A stretch of 33,061 nucleotides of DNA from Paraburkholderia sp. Tr-20389 (GTDB taxonomy: Bacteria > Pseudomonadota > Gammaproteobacteria > Burkholderiales > Burkholderiaceae): NCBI RefSeq assembly GCF_017104565.1, contig NZ_JAAGPD010000077.1:1-33061 (forward strand), written 5' to 3'. Shown here piece by piece: positions 1 to 5,820 of the stretch. The notes under the pieces are model-generated. The model saw only the letters and a program-made list of their open reading frames with translations. It searched no databases and was not told the origin of the DNA. A program made the position numbers and the translations under genes. The number at the start of each line of letters is the position of its first letter. Within the stretch, counting starts at the first letter, position 1.

Positions 1-170
1 TGCCGAGCGGTCCGCCGTTCCCGCACGATTGCCCGCGTTGGAGCGATCCGCCGTCGACGCGCGGTTGCCCGCGTTGCCGCGATCGGCTGTTGCCGCGCGG
101 TTGCCCGCATTAGCGCGATCGGCCGTGCCTGCTCGATTGCCCGCACCTGCGCCGGCGCGGTCAGCCGTGT
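1..170. repeat. 36-bp tandem repeat inside the DUF3300 gene
   Basis: The core GATTGCCCGC/GGTTGCCCGC recurs at 27, 63, 99 and 135, an exact 36-bp period, and continues towards the window edge. It encodes the 12-residue repeat NRAxTADRxNAG on the minus strand. Copies differ mainly at the codon after T/S positions. The period is a multiple of three, so copy-number change would keep the frame. It is protein-coding and not a CRISPR array. Confidence 0.85.
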
Positions 171-1131
171 TGGCGCGCCCGCCCGCGGCGGTATCGCGAC
201 CACGAAAATCGGACCGTCCTTCGGCACCGGGCACATTGCGCGAATACTTCTCGCGACTCGCGTTGTCGCGGTAAGCGACGCCCTGGCGATGGCTTCCGTC
301 GTGCTGCCAGCGACCGCCCTGGACCTTGGTCCGGTCGAAGTTGCGATCGATGTTGGCGGCCTTGTTGACGTTGATGTTGACGTCGCCACCGCCCCAGTTG
401 CAGTTGCTGAAGATCGCGCCCGCGGCAGCGAGCCCGACACCCCACGCGAAGCCCGTCGCCAGCGCCGCGCCCGGATAATAGGCGGGAGGCGGCGGCCAGT
501 AAGTGGGCGGATAGGCCGGATAGCTCCACGCGCCATACACGACGGTTGGGTTATAGGCGGGCACGTAGATCACCTGCGGATTCGCAGGCTCGACCTTGAT
601 GATCGTCTCGCCGCCGGCGGGCGGTTGCTCGACGACCACGTTCTGCTGCTCGTTCGATTTCAGGTTGCCGGAATCCTTCGCGCGCGCCCGCAACCGCTGC
701 ACGGCGGCGAACACGTCTTTCTGCTGCGCGAGAAACGCGTCGCCGAGCTTCTGCGTCCAGTCGAGCTTGTCGTTCATCGGCTCCAGGATTTGCGGGAACG
801 CGACCATCGATTTGACGCTGACATCCCAAGGCTCTTTTTCGACGGCCTTCACGGCGGCATCGCCTTTCACGTTCGGATTAGCTTTGACCCAGCGCGCCGC
901 GTGCACGATTTCCAGCGGATAGGTCGATGCCATCAGCACTTGCGACAACACGGAATCGGGATATAGCGCGATGGGTGCGACGAGCGCCTCGATCTCTTCC
1001 GGCTTGAACGGTTCGGCGGGTGGCGCAGCCGGTTGCTGGGTTTGAGCGCGTGCGCTGCCGACACCCAACATGAGCGCGACGAGCAACCACAGGCACAGCG
1101 TGTAGACCCGTTGCAGATTGCGTGTGGACAT
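1..1131 (-). CDS. DUF3300 domain-containing secreted protein (3' end outside window)
   Basis: The frame is open from an ATG at 1131 to the window edge (377 codons, no stop), so the C-terminus is missing. The start has an AAGGAG site six bases upstream. Residues 1-29 form a signal peptide ending in SARA, so the protein should be exported. Residues of about 41-240 match my recollection of DUF3300 (EEIEALVAPIALYPDSVLSQ, then PQVIYVPAYNP), followed by a Tyr/Pro-rich stretch and a short Gly/Ala-rich hydrophobic segment (222-241). From about residue 318 the chain becomes a low-complexity 12-residue repeat of the form NRAxTADRxNAG. The family has no assigned biochemical function that I know of. An envelope role is an inference from the signal peptide. 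The family call is secure; the function is unknown. Confidence 0.85.
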   Translation of the reverse strand, partial: MSTRNLQRVYTLCLWLLVALMLGVGSARAQTQQPAAPPAEPFKPEEIEALVAPIALYPDSVLSQVLMASTYPLEIVHAARWVKANPNVKGDAAVKAVEKEPWDVSVKSMVAFPQILEPMNDKLDWTQKLGDAFLAQQKDVFAAVQRLRARAKDSGNLKSNEQQNVVVEQPPAGGETIIKVEPANPQVIYVPAYNPTVVYGAWSYPAYPPTYWPPPPAYYPGAALATGFAWGVGLAAAGAIFSNCNWGGGDVNINVNKAANIDRNFDRTKVQGGRWQHDGSHRQGVAYRDNASREKYSRNVPGAEGRSDFRGRDTAAGGRANTADRAGAGAGNRAGTADRANAGNRAATADRGNAGNRASTADRSNAGNRAGTADRSA

Positions 1132-1236
1132 GGCCGCTCCTTCAGACGAAAGAACAGGTATCCGAACTGACCGGACCTGTCGTGACTGACGGCAAACTGG
1201 AAATGTCTTGTGTTGGAATGCGGCTTCGACTCTATA

Positions 1237-1252
1237 GGATGTTAGAACATCC
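1237..1252. promoter_or_regulatory. Palindrome upstream of the DUF3300 gene (candidate operator)
   Basis: GGATGTT and AACATCC are perfect 7-bp arms around a two-base spacer. The site lies about 105 bp before the DUF3300 start, where a repressor or activator could act. No regulator is identified. Confidence 0.35.
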
Positions 1253-1359
1253 TTGCCTGAAGTGATGCAAATACTCGGCCTGCTTGCGGTGAATGCAAGC
1301 GCCGGCATCGGATGAAGTACTTAAGAACCGGTTGAGTAAGGCTCGCGGTGGATACGCAG

Positions 1360-1378
1360 CGAATCGCCTGGCGATTCG
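1360..1378. repeat. Inverted repeat, 9-bp arms
   Basis: CGAATCGCC and GGCGATTCG are perfect arms around a single T, about 110 bp beyond the stop of the cytochrome fusion gene. It may stabilise or end the transcript. There is no T-run on either side. Confidence 0.4.
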
Positions 1379-1407
1379 ATAGCGGGGTGCGTTGCAAACA
1401 TCGAATC

Positions 1408-1461
1408 AATGCGTGGACGCGGCGCGCGTCGACGGAAATCGTCACGGCCGGCCCACGCATT
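1408..1461. repeat. Long-loop inverted repeat after the cytochrome gene
   Basis: AATGCGTGG (1408-1416) and CCACGCATT (1453-1461) are perfect 9-bp arms. The loop contains a second dyad, GACGCG and CGCGTC. It begins about 25 bp after the cytochrome gene stop, so a role at the transcript 3' end is plausible but unproven. Confidence 0.35.
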
Positions 1462-1484
1462 CGATATCAGCGATCAGATGGCCT

Positions 1485-2711
1485 TCACTTGCCTGCGTTG
1501 AGTTTCATCGTGGAGGCGCGTGCGTCGTCGGCCGTCATCTTCGCGCCGCCCGCGTGATACCCGTTCGAATAGAGCAGGAACGCCATGATGTCCGCGTAAT
1601 CCTGATCCTTCATCTTGCCGGGCTTGTCCGCGGGCATGTTCGTCGACAGGTAGGTGAACACGCCGCCTATCGTCAGATGCGCATTCGATGCCGGCGCGAA
1701 CGCGGGCCCTTGCAGCGCAGGCGCCGTCACGCCTTGCAACTGTGCGCCGTGGCATTTCGCGCACGCGGCCGAATAGAGCTGCTTGCCATGCGTCGCCTGC
1801 GCCTGATCGAATGACGGCGCGCCGCCTGCGTCTGCAGCGACTTTGACGAAGCGGCCTGCATGGTCCGCGTTCGCTGTTGCGAGCAACGCATGTTGCGCAA
1901 CCGCGCGAGATGCAGCAGGACCGTCGCGATAGCGCGCGGCGTCGTCGTTGGCGGTGGCGTCGAGCGCGTGCGCGGGCATCGCCCAGTCGTGCGTCAACGC
2001 GACGAGGCGGCCATCGCCCGACAGCTTGTCGAGCGCTGCGTCGATCCGTTGCCGCATCCCTGCCGTGCGCGGACCGAATGCGAACACGAGTTGCCAGTCC
2101 GCATAAGGCGAGTGCGCGGCAGCAACCGTGAAGTGACGTTGCGGATGCGCGCGCTGATAGGCGACGACGGCCGGATACCAGACGATCGCGCGCTGCGCCT
2201 GCCCCTTCGCGACGGCCTCGACGGTCAACGCCGACGTGTTCTCCAGATGAAGCTTCACGCTCGGCTGCTGCACGGCGATCAGTTGCGCGGGGCTCGCGTA
2301 GGTCGCCGCGACGGTGTTCTTCGCTGCGTCCTGCGGATTGGCATCGGGCGCTTCGATGCTCACGTAGCCCGCGCGCAGATAGCCGCGCGAGAACTGCAGC
2401 TTGCTGTTGGAGCCGTCGGCGATCGTCGAGCGCGGAAAGCCTGCGATCACGTCGCACTCACGCGCGAGTGTCTTGTCGAGTTCCTTCAGCGAGACGCCGT
2501 CGTCGTCGCCATCGCCGATGCCGTGTTTGACGATCGTCGCAGCGATGCCCGCCTGCGCAAACGCATCGCGCGCGACAGCTTCATCCAGCGATGCAGACGG
2601 ACTGCCAGGAAAAGTACAGACCTTCACGGCCGCCGTCGCGTGAACGGACGTGAGCGCGACACAGGCAGCAAGCACGCTTGCCGCAGGAATACGATTGAGA
2701 GAGTGGTTCAT
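1485..2711 (-). CDS. MxaJ/XoxJ-like periplasmic binding domain fused to cytochrome c
   Basis: The 408-residue protein probably accepts electrons from the neighbouring quinoprotein dehydrogenase in the periplasm. Residues 1-28 are a signal peptide. Residues of about 29-285 resemble the quinoprotein-associated periplasmic substrate-binding family (MxaJ/XoxJ type). Residues of about 300-385 are a class I cytochrome c with haem motif CAKCH at 317-321 and a likely axial methionine at 359 (STNMPADKPG). In known methylotroph clusters these are usually two separate proteins, J and G. The gene starts 71 bp after the dehydrogenase stop on the same strand, so co-transcription is likely. I chose the ATG at 2711 because the signal peptide follows at once. 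The start has only a weak ribosome site. The haem domain is certain; the J-like assignment is from family memory. Confidence 0.85.
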   Translation of the reverse strand: MNHSLNRIPAASVLAACVALTSVHATAAVKVCTFPGSPSASLDEAVARDAFAQAGIAATIVKHGIGDGDDDGVSLKELDKTLARECDVIAGFPRSTIADGSNSKLQFSRGYLRAGYVSIEAPDANPQDAAKNTVAATYASPAQLIAVQQPSVKLHLENTSALTVEAVAKGQAQRAIVWYPAVVAYQRAHPQRHFTVAAAHSPYADWQLVFAFGPRTAGMRQRIDAALDKLSGDGRLVALTHDWAMPAHALDATANDDAARYRDGPAASRAVAQHALLATANADHAGRFVKVAADAGGAPSFDQAQATHGKQLYSAACAKCHGAQLQGVTAPALQGPAFAPASNAHLTIGGVFTYLSTNMPADKPGKMKDQDYADIMAFLLYSNGYHAGGAKMTADDARASTMKLNAGK

Positions 2712-2782
2712 TTCAAGGCGTCCGGAAAGAGCGGGACACGCGCGATGCGAGGCATTCGCTGCGCGTCCCGGTTCTGCAAAGA

Positions 2783-4510
2783 TCACGAATGGTTGAGCGC
2801 GAACACGTACAGCGTTCCGCCGCGCGGCACCTTGTCGGCGGCCTTGGCCATCGGGCCGCCCCAGATCGGATTCGCGCCGCCGTAGCCCGCCAGCACCGCG
2901 ACATATTCCTTGCCGTCGATCTCGAACACGGACGGCTGTGCGATGATGCCGCTCGCGAGCTTCGGGCTTTGCCACAACACCTTGCCGGTCGAGACGTCGA
3001 ACGCGTAGAGGTGTCCATCGAGCGAGCCGCTGAACGCGAGGCCGCCCGCCGTCGTCGCTACGCCGCCGTTCCACGGCAGCTTGCTCCAGTGGCTCCAGAT
3101 CTGCTTGCCCGTGTTGACGTCGATGGCTTGCAGCTCACCATAGCCCTTGCTGCCGGGCTCGGGCTTGATCTCGAAGCCTTCGCCGAGATACGGCAGACCT
3201 TCCATGTACGTGACCGATTTACCCGACAGCGACATGCATGCATGCAAAGTGGGGATGATCGCGATGTGCTTGTCCGCGTCGTAGGAAACGGACCACCAGT
3301 TCTTGCCGCCGAGGAAGCTCGGGCAGGTCTCGATCGTCGTGCCCGTCTTCGGATACTTCGATTCGTCCTGCACGGGCTTGCCGTCCGCCGTGTAGCCGGT
3401 GACGGAGGTGGCCTTCACGAACGGGCGCGCATAGATGAGCTTGCCGTTGCTGCGGTCGATTGCGTGGAAATAGCCGTTGCGGTCCGCGTGAATGATCGCG
3501 TCATAGTCCTTGCCGTCGTACTTGATGTTCGCGAGCACGGGCGTGTTGACGCCGTCGTAGTCCCACGTGTCGTGACGCGTGTACTGGTAATGCCATTTGA
3601 GGTTGCCCGTTTTCGGATCGAGCGCGAGCAGCGAGTCCGAATAGAGGTTGTCGCCGGGACGAAGATCGGCGAGCCACGGTCCTGGATTGCCGACGCCCCA
3701 ATAGAGCGTCTTGCTGTCCGGGTCATATGTGCCCGTCAGCCACGCCGGTGCGCCGCCATGTTCCTGCATACCGTCGGGCCACGTATTGCCGTTCGGCTCC
3801 TTCGCGCCGGGCACGGTGTAGCGCTTCCATTGCACGTTGCCGTTCTCGGGGTCGAGCGCCGCGATGAAGCCGCGCGCACCATACTCACCGCCCGAACTGC
3901 CGACCACGACCGCGCCGTCGAGTGCGAGCGGCGCAAGCGAGAACGCGTAGCCCGTGGCCGGCTCGAACATCGCCTTCTTCCAGACCACAGCGCCGCTTTG
4001 CGCGTCGAGCGCGACCACTTCGCCGTTCAGCATCGCGATATACACGTTCTTGCCGTACACCGCGACACCGCGATTCACGACATCGCAACAGGCATTCTTG
4101 AAGGCTTCGGCGCCGAGCTTCGGTTCGTACTTCCACAGTTGCTTGCCGGTGGCTCCATCGAATGCATAGACGTTGTCCTTGGGCGTCGACACGAACAGGT
4201 AGCGGCCGTTGATGATGGGCGTCGCTTCGAAGCCTTGCTGAAGGTCCGCGGGAAATTTGTACGCCCATGCCTGCTTCAGGTTCTTCACGTTCGACGTGTC
4301 GATCTGCTTGAGCGGCGAATGCGCCTGACCGTTATACGTACGGTAATACGTGAGCCAGCCGGGATCGCTTTGCGCCGACGTGAGCCGGTCGTAGGTCACG
4401 GGAGGATAGTCGGCCGCGGCGGTTGCCGTCGCGGGCTTCAGACTGATTGCCGCCACGACGCCCGCGACGAGCATCGCGAGCCGCGTGGCCGAAGCCGGAC
4501 TTGTCTTCAT
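2783..4510 (-). CDS. PQQ-dependent alcohol dehydrogenase, lanthanide type
   Basis: This 575-residue periplasmic quinoprotein should oxidise an alcohol to an aldehyde and pass electrons to cytochrome c. A signal peptide (residues 1-32) precedes an eight-bladed PQQ propeller with repeated W-motifs (LDAQSGAVVWK, STGKVLWQSP). The vicinal disulfide is Cys141-Cys142 in ACCDVVNRG. Metal ligands appear as Glu209 (SSGGEYGARG) and Asn275 (GVGNPGPW). WDYDG at 316-320 supplies catalytic Asp317 plus Asp319, two residues on. That second Asp marks XoxF/ExaF/PedH enzymes that use lanthanides, while calcium-type MxaF has Ala there. The ATG has an AGGAGA site, and a sigma-54 promoter lies about 100 bp upstream. 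The substrate is not determinable; methanol, ethanol or other primary alcohols are possible. Confidence 0.93.
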   Translation of the reverse strand: MKTSPASATRLAMLVAGVVAAISLKPATATAAADYPPVTYDRLTSAQSDPGWLTYYRTYNGQAHSPLKQIDTSNVKNLKQAWAYKFPADLQQGFEATPIINGRYLFVSTPKDNVYAFDGATGKQLWKYEPKLGAEAFKNACCDVVNRGVAVYGKNVYIAMLNGEVVALDAQSGAVVWKKAMFEPATGYAFSLAPLALDGAVVVGSSGGEYGARGFIAALDPENGNVQWKRYTVPGAKEPNGNTWPDGMQEHGGAPAWLTGTYDPDSKTLYWGVGNPGPWLADLRPGDNLYSDSLLALDPKTGNLKWHYQYTRHDTWDYDGVNTPVLANIKYDGKDYDAIIHADRNGYFHAIDRSNGKLIYARPFVKATSVTGYTADGKPVQDESKYPKTGTTIETCPSFLGGKNWWSVSYDADKHIAIIPTLHACMSLSGKSVTYMEGLPYLGEGFEIKPEPGSKGYGELQAIDVNTGKQIWSHWSKLPWNGGVATTAGGLAFSGSLDGHLYAFDVSTGKVLWQSPKLASGIIAQPSVFEIDGKEYVAVLAGYGGANPIWGGPMAKAADKVPRGGTLYVFALNHS

Positions 4511-4611
4511 CGTTGTCTCCTGTCCCATCGAAGATGGTTGTGGGTGAGTTATCGGTGCGACGCCTGTCAGCAGCGCTACGTCGGCGTGTGTGAAGGCGGC
4601 GGGCTCGTAAA

Positions 4612-4627
4612 GGCAAGTCGCATGCCA
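4612..4627 (-). promoter_or_regulatory. Sigma-54 (-24/-12) promoter of the alcohol dehydrogenase
   Basis: On the minus strand the site reads TGGCATG-CGAC-TTGCC. It matches TGGCACG-N4-TTGCW at all invariant bases, with GG and GC ten bases apart. The expected transcript start is near 4602, giving a leader of about 90 nt before the dehydrogenase ATG at 4510. An enhancer-binding activator is encoded nearby (5821-7809). Confidence 0.75.
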
Positions 4628-4816
4628 TTGTTTGGCTATCCTTGCGAATCGGCGTGTGTGCAGTCGAATCGATGTGCATGCGCTGCAATTGCGCATTGGG
4701 AGGGCACGTGTGGCGTGTTGCATCGTGGAGCAGTGGACAGTACGCCTGTTGCCCTATGTGACACCACGACATGTGACGCGCCTCGATATCGCGCGGCACG
4801 CATGTCATGGGTTCGA

Positions 4817-4832
4817 TGGCACGCTTCTCGCA
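4817..4832 (+). promoter_or_regulatory. Sigma-54 (-24/-12) promoter of the small unknown gene
   Basis: The site reads TGGCACG-CTTC-TCGCA. The -24 half is a perfect consensus. The -12 half differs at one base (C for T) and keeps the invariant GC at the correct ten-base distance from GG. Transcription would begin near 4844, about 64 nt before the ATG at 4908. Confidence 0.65.
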
Positions 4833-4907
4833 CATTGCATGGCGACGTAGAGCACGCGCGATACGCATGCTTCTTCGTCGTATCGTCAATCAGCGAGTGC
4901 GAAAGTC

Positions 4908-5147
4908 ATGAACAGTTTGCGGGCGATGGTCGAACGATGGCTGGCGCATATGCCGCCGTGCGAAGTCAGCTTTGCCAGATTCGGATGCGAAGGCGGCGGA
5001 CGCCGCTGTCATGTGCGTGTGGACGTGCATCGCCCCGAAGGCGATCTCGCGATTCACTTCTTTCGGCATTGCGACGGTATGTGGCGTGTGTTTCCGCCTG
5101 CGGCCGTGCCGGTCGCGATGCGTGTCTTCACGACGCTCGGCGACTGA
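4908..5147 (+). CDS. Small unknown protein inside the PQQ/alcohol dehydrogenase cluster
   Basis: I do not recognise this 79-residue protein. It has balanced composition, no signal peptide and no membrane segment, so it is probably cytoplasmic. It contains four cysteines (18, 27, 34, 55) and several His/Arg residues (RRCHVRVDVHRPEGD, IHFFRHCDG). Three signals argue that the gene is real: a near-consensus sigma-54 promoter 75 bp upstream, a strong hairpin 12 bp after the stop, and its position between pqqD and the dehydrogenase. The ribosome site is weak (GCGAAAG). It should be expressed together with the quinoprotein genes. A role in metal or cofactor handling or in regulation is speculation. 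Confidence 0.6.
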   Translation: MNSLRAMVERWLAHMPPCEVSFARFGCEGGGRRCHVRVDVHRPEGDLAIHFFRHCDGMWRVFPPAAVPVAMRVFTTLGD

Positions 5148-5159
5148 GGTTCGCCGTAT

Positions 5160-5191
5160 CCGGATATGAGCCTGTCCTCAGGTTCATCCGG
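5160..5191. terminator. Hairpin between convergent small gene and pqqD
   Basis: Outer arms CCGGAT/ATCCGG and inner arms GAGCCTG/CAGGTTC (one G-T pair on the plus RNA) enclose a TCCT loop. It lies 12 bp after the plus-strand small gene and 18 bp after pqqD on the other strand, so it can separate the two convergent transcripts. There is no long T-run. Confidence 0.6.
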
Positions 5192-5209
5192 CGTCGTTGT
5201 GTGCGTCTC

Positions 5210-5491
5210 TCAATCGACCCATCCGCGCTGCCGCGCGTGATCGATGAACTGGTACACGTCCGTCGCGAGACCGGACGCATTGAAGAGCGTTTCGAGTTCG
5301 CCGATGATGTCGTCGAGTTCGCGTGTGCCGTCGCAACGCGTGAGAATTTCTCCCGCACTCGGGTTGAGTTTCACCGTGCCCTCCGGATACAGCAGCACAT
5401 ACGCGCTCTGCACGGGCTCCCACTGAAGCCGGAACAGTTCACGTAGCCTCGGGCGCTCGCTCGCACCGGCGTTCGCAGACGTCGGAATCAT
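5210..5491 (-). CDS. pqqD: PqqD, PQQ precursor peptide chaperone
   Basis: PqqD binds the PqqA peptide and presents it to the radical-SAM enzyme PqqE in PQQ biosynthesis. The 93-residue product carries the usual family body from RPRLRELFRLQWEPVQ to the C-terminal HARQRGWVD, with the PEGTVKLNPSAGEIL segment in the middle. Starting at the ATG at 5491 gives the usual family length. A TTG at 5563 would add 24 residues but would place a strong RNA stem-loop inside the coding region, so I rejected it. The gene lies 79 bp after pqqA on the same strand. No pqqB, pqqC or pqqE follows, so the rest of the pathway must be encoded elsewhere or be missing. The ribosome site is weak. Confidence 0.92.
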   Translation of the reverse strand: MIPTSANAGASERPRLRELFRLQWEPVQSAYVLLYPEGTVKLNPSAGEILTRCDGTRELDDIIGELETLFNASGLATDVYQFIDHARQRGWVD

Positions 5492-5522
5492 GGCGGTGGG
5501 TCTCGTCGGGTGGTATGTATGC

Positions 5523-5554
5523 GCCGTCGCACGTTGCGGGCAACGCGCGGCGGC
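5523..5554 (-). promoter_or_regulatory. Stem-loop between pqqA and pqqD
   Basis: CGTTGC/GCAACG around GG extends to a 15-bp stem with one mismatch and one G-U pair in the minus-strand RNA. It begins 16 bp after the pqqA stop. In other pqq operons a hairpin after pqqA raises pqqA transcript over the downstream genes. The same role here is an inference. Confidence 0.55.
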
Positions 5555-5570
5555 GGGCTTCAACGTGAGG

Positions 5571-5645
5571 TCAGCGGTTGGCGATGTACATCGTGATTTC
5601 GAAACCGAAACGCAGATCCGTATAAGCGGGCGTCGTCCACTGCAT
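5571..5645 (-). CDS. pqqA: PqqA, PQQ precursor peptide
   Basis: This 24-residue peptide is the substrate for PQQ. Its glutamate and tyrosine side chains are cross-linked by PqqE and become the cofactor. The required pair is present with the invariant spacing, Glu16 and Tyr20, in GFEITMY. The length and the start [16 protein letters not shown] match known PqqA peptides. The ATG has a CAGGAGA site seven bases upstream. A sigma-54 promoter at 5706-5721 would give a leader of about 50 nt. The gene is followed by a stem-loop and pqqD, and is preceded on the same strand by the AcoR-like activator gene. Confidence 0.95.
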   Translation of the reverse strand: MQWTTPAYTDLRFGFEITMYIANR

Positions 5646-5705
5646 GGCTGTCTCCTGGATGGTTTGCCGAAGAACCGCGTATGAGCCGCGGTCCGGGCGA
5701 TTTAA

Positions 5706-5721
5706 CGCAAGCTCCATGCCG
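5706..5721 (-). promoter_or_regulatory. Sigma-54 (-24/-12) promoter of pqqA-pqqD
   Basis: On the minus strand the site reads CGGCATG-GAGC-TTGCG, with the invariant GG and GC ten bases apart and an intact TTGC. Transcription would start near 5696, about 50 nt before pqqA. It sits in the 175-bp gap after the activator gene. Confidence 0.7.
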
Positions 5722-5785
5722 GAAAAGATTCGAAGGATATGCGAGAGATTCTCAGTGAACAGGGTGTCCAGATTCGGAGCACAGG

Positions 5786-5812
5786 TGTTGCAAAACTCAA
5801 CAGCGCGCAACA
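5786..5812. promoter_or_regulatory. Candidate upstream activator site (TGTTGC dyad)
   Basis: TGTTGC (5786-5791) and GCAACA (5807-5812) are inverted copies 15 bp apart, 65-105 bp upstream of the pqqA -24/-12 promoter, the usual position for an enhancer-binding activator. The same hexamer occurs in the other two intergenic regions of the cluster (4716, 4747, 7836). Binding is inferred. Confidence 0.4.
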
Positions 5813-5820
5813 GCACAACG

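Larger units (their letters stand above)
1132..1484. other. Gene-free interval between DUF3300 gene and cytochrome fusion gene
   Basis: This 353-bp interval holds no convincing reading frame. It contains three inverted repeats, listed separately. One (1237-1252) is near the DUF3300 start and looks like an operator. The other two (1360-1378 and 1408-1461) lie just after the end of the cytochrome gene and could form the 3' end of the dehydrogenase transcript. No T-run follows them, so a classical intrinsic terminator is not supported. Confidence 0.6.
4511..4907. other. Divergent regulatory region between dehydrogenase and small-protein gene
   Basis: This 397-bp interval has no credible gene. 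It carries a minus-strand sigma-54 promoter (4612-4627) and a plus-strand one (4817-4832), about 190 bp apart and pointing away from each other. Between them are two direct TGTTGC copies (4716, 4747) and a dyad ATGCGC/GCGCAT (4678-4696). This suits shared upstream activator sites that serve both promoters through DNA looping. Confidence 0.6.

Noticed and set aside
27-144. Regular 36-bp repeats considered as a CRISPR array
   Set aside because: The repeats are contiguous with no unique spacers, and they encode a periodic protein tail in frame.
2789-5446. Very long plus-strand open frame opposite the dehydrogenase and pqqD
   Set aside because: Arg/Val/Ala-rich translation without domains, no ribosome site, and it runs antisense across several clear genes; a shadow typical of high-GC DNA.
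5492-5563. N-terminal extension of PqqD from a TTG at 5563
   Set aside because: It would make the protein longer than usual and place the strong stem-loop inside the coding region.
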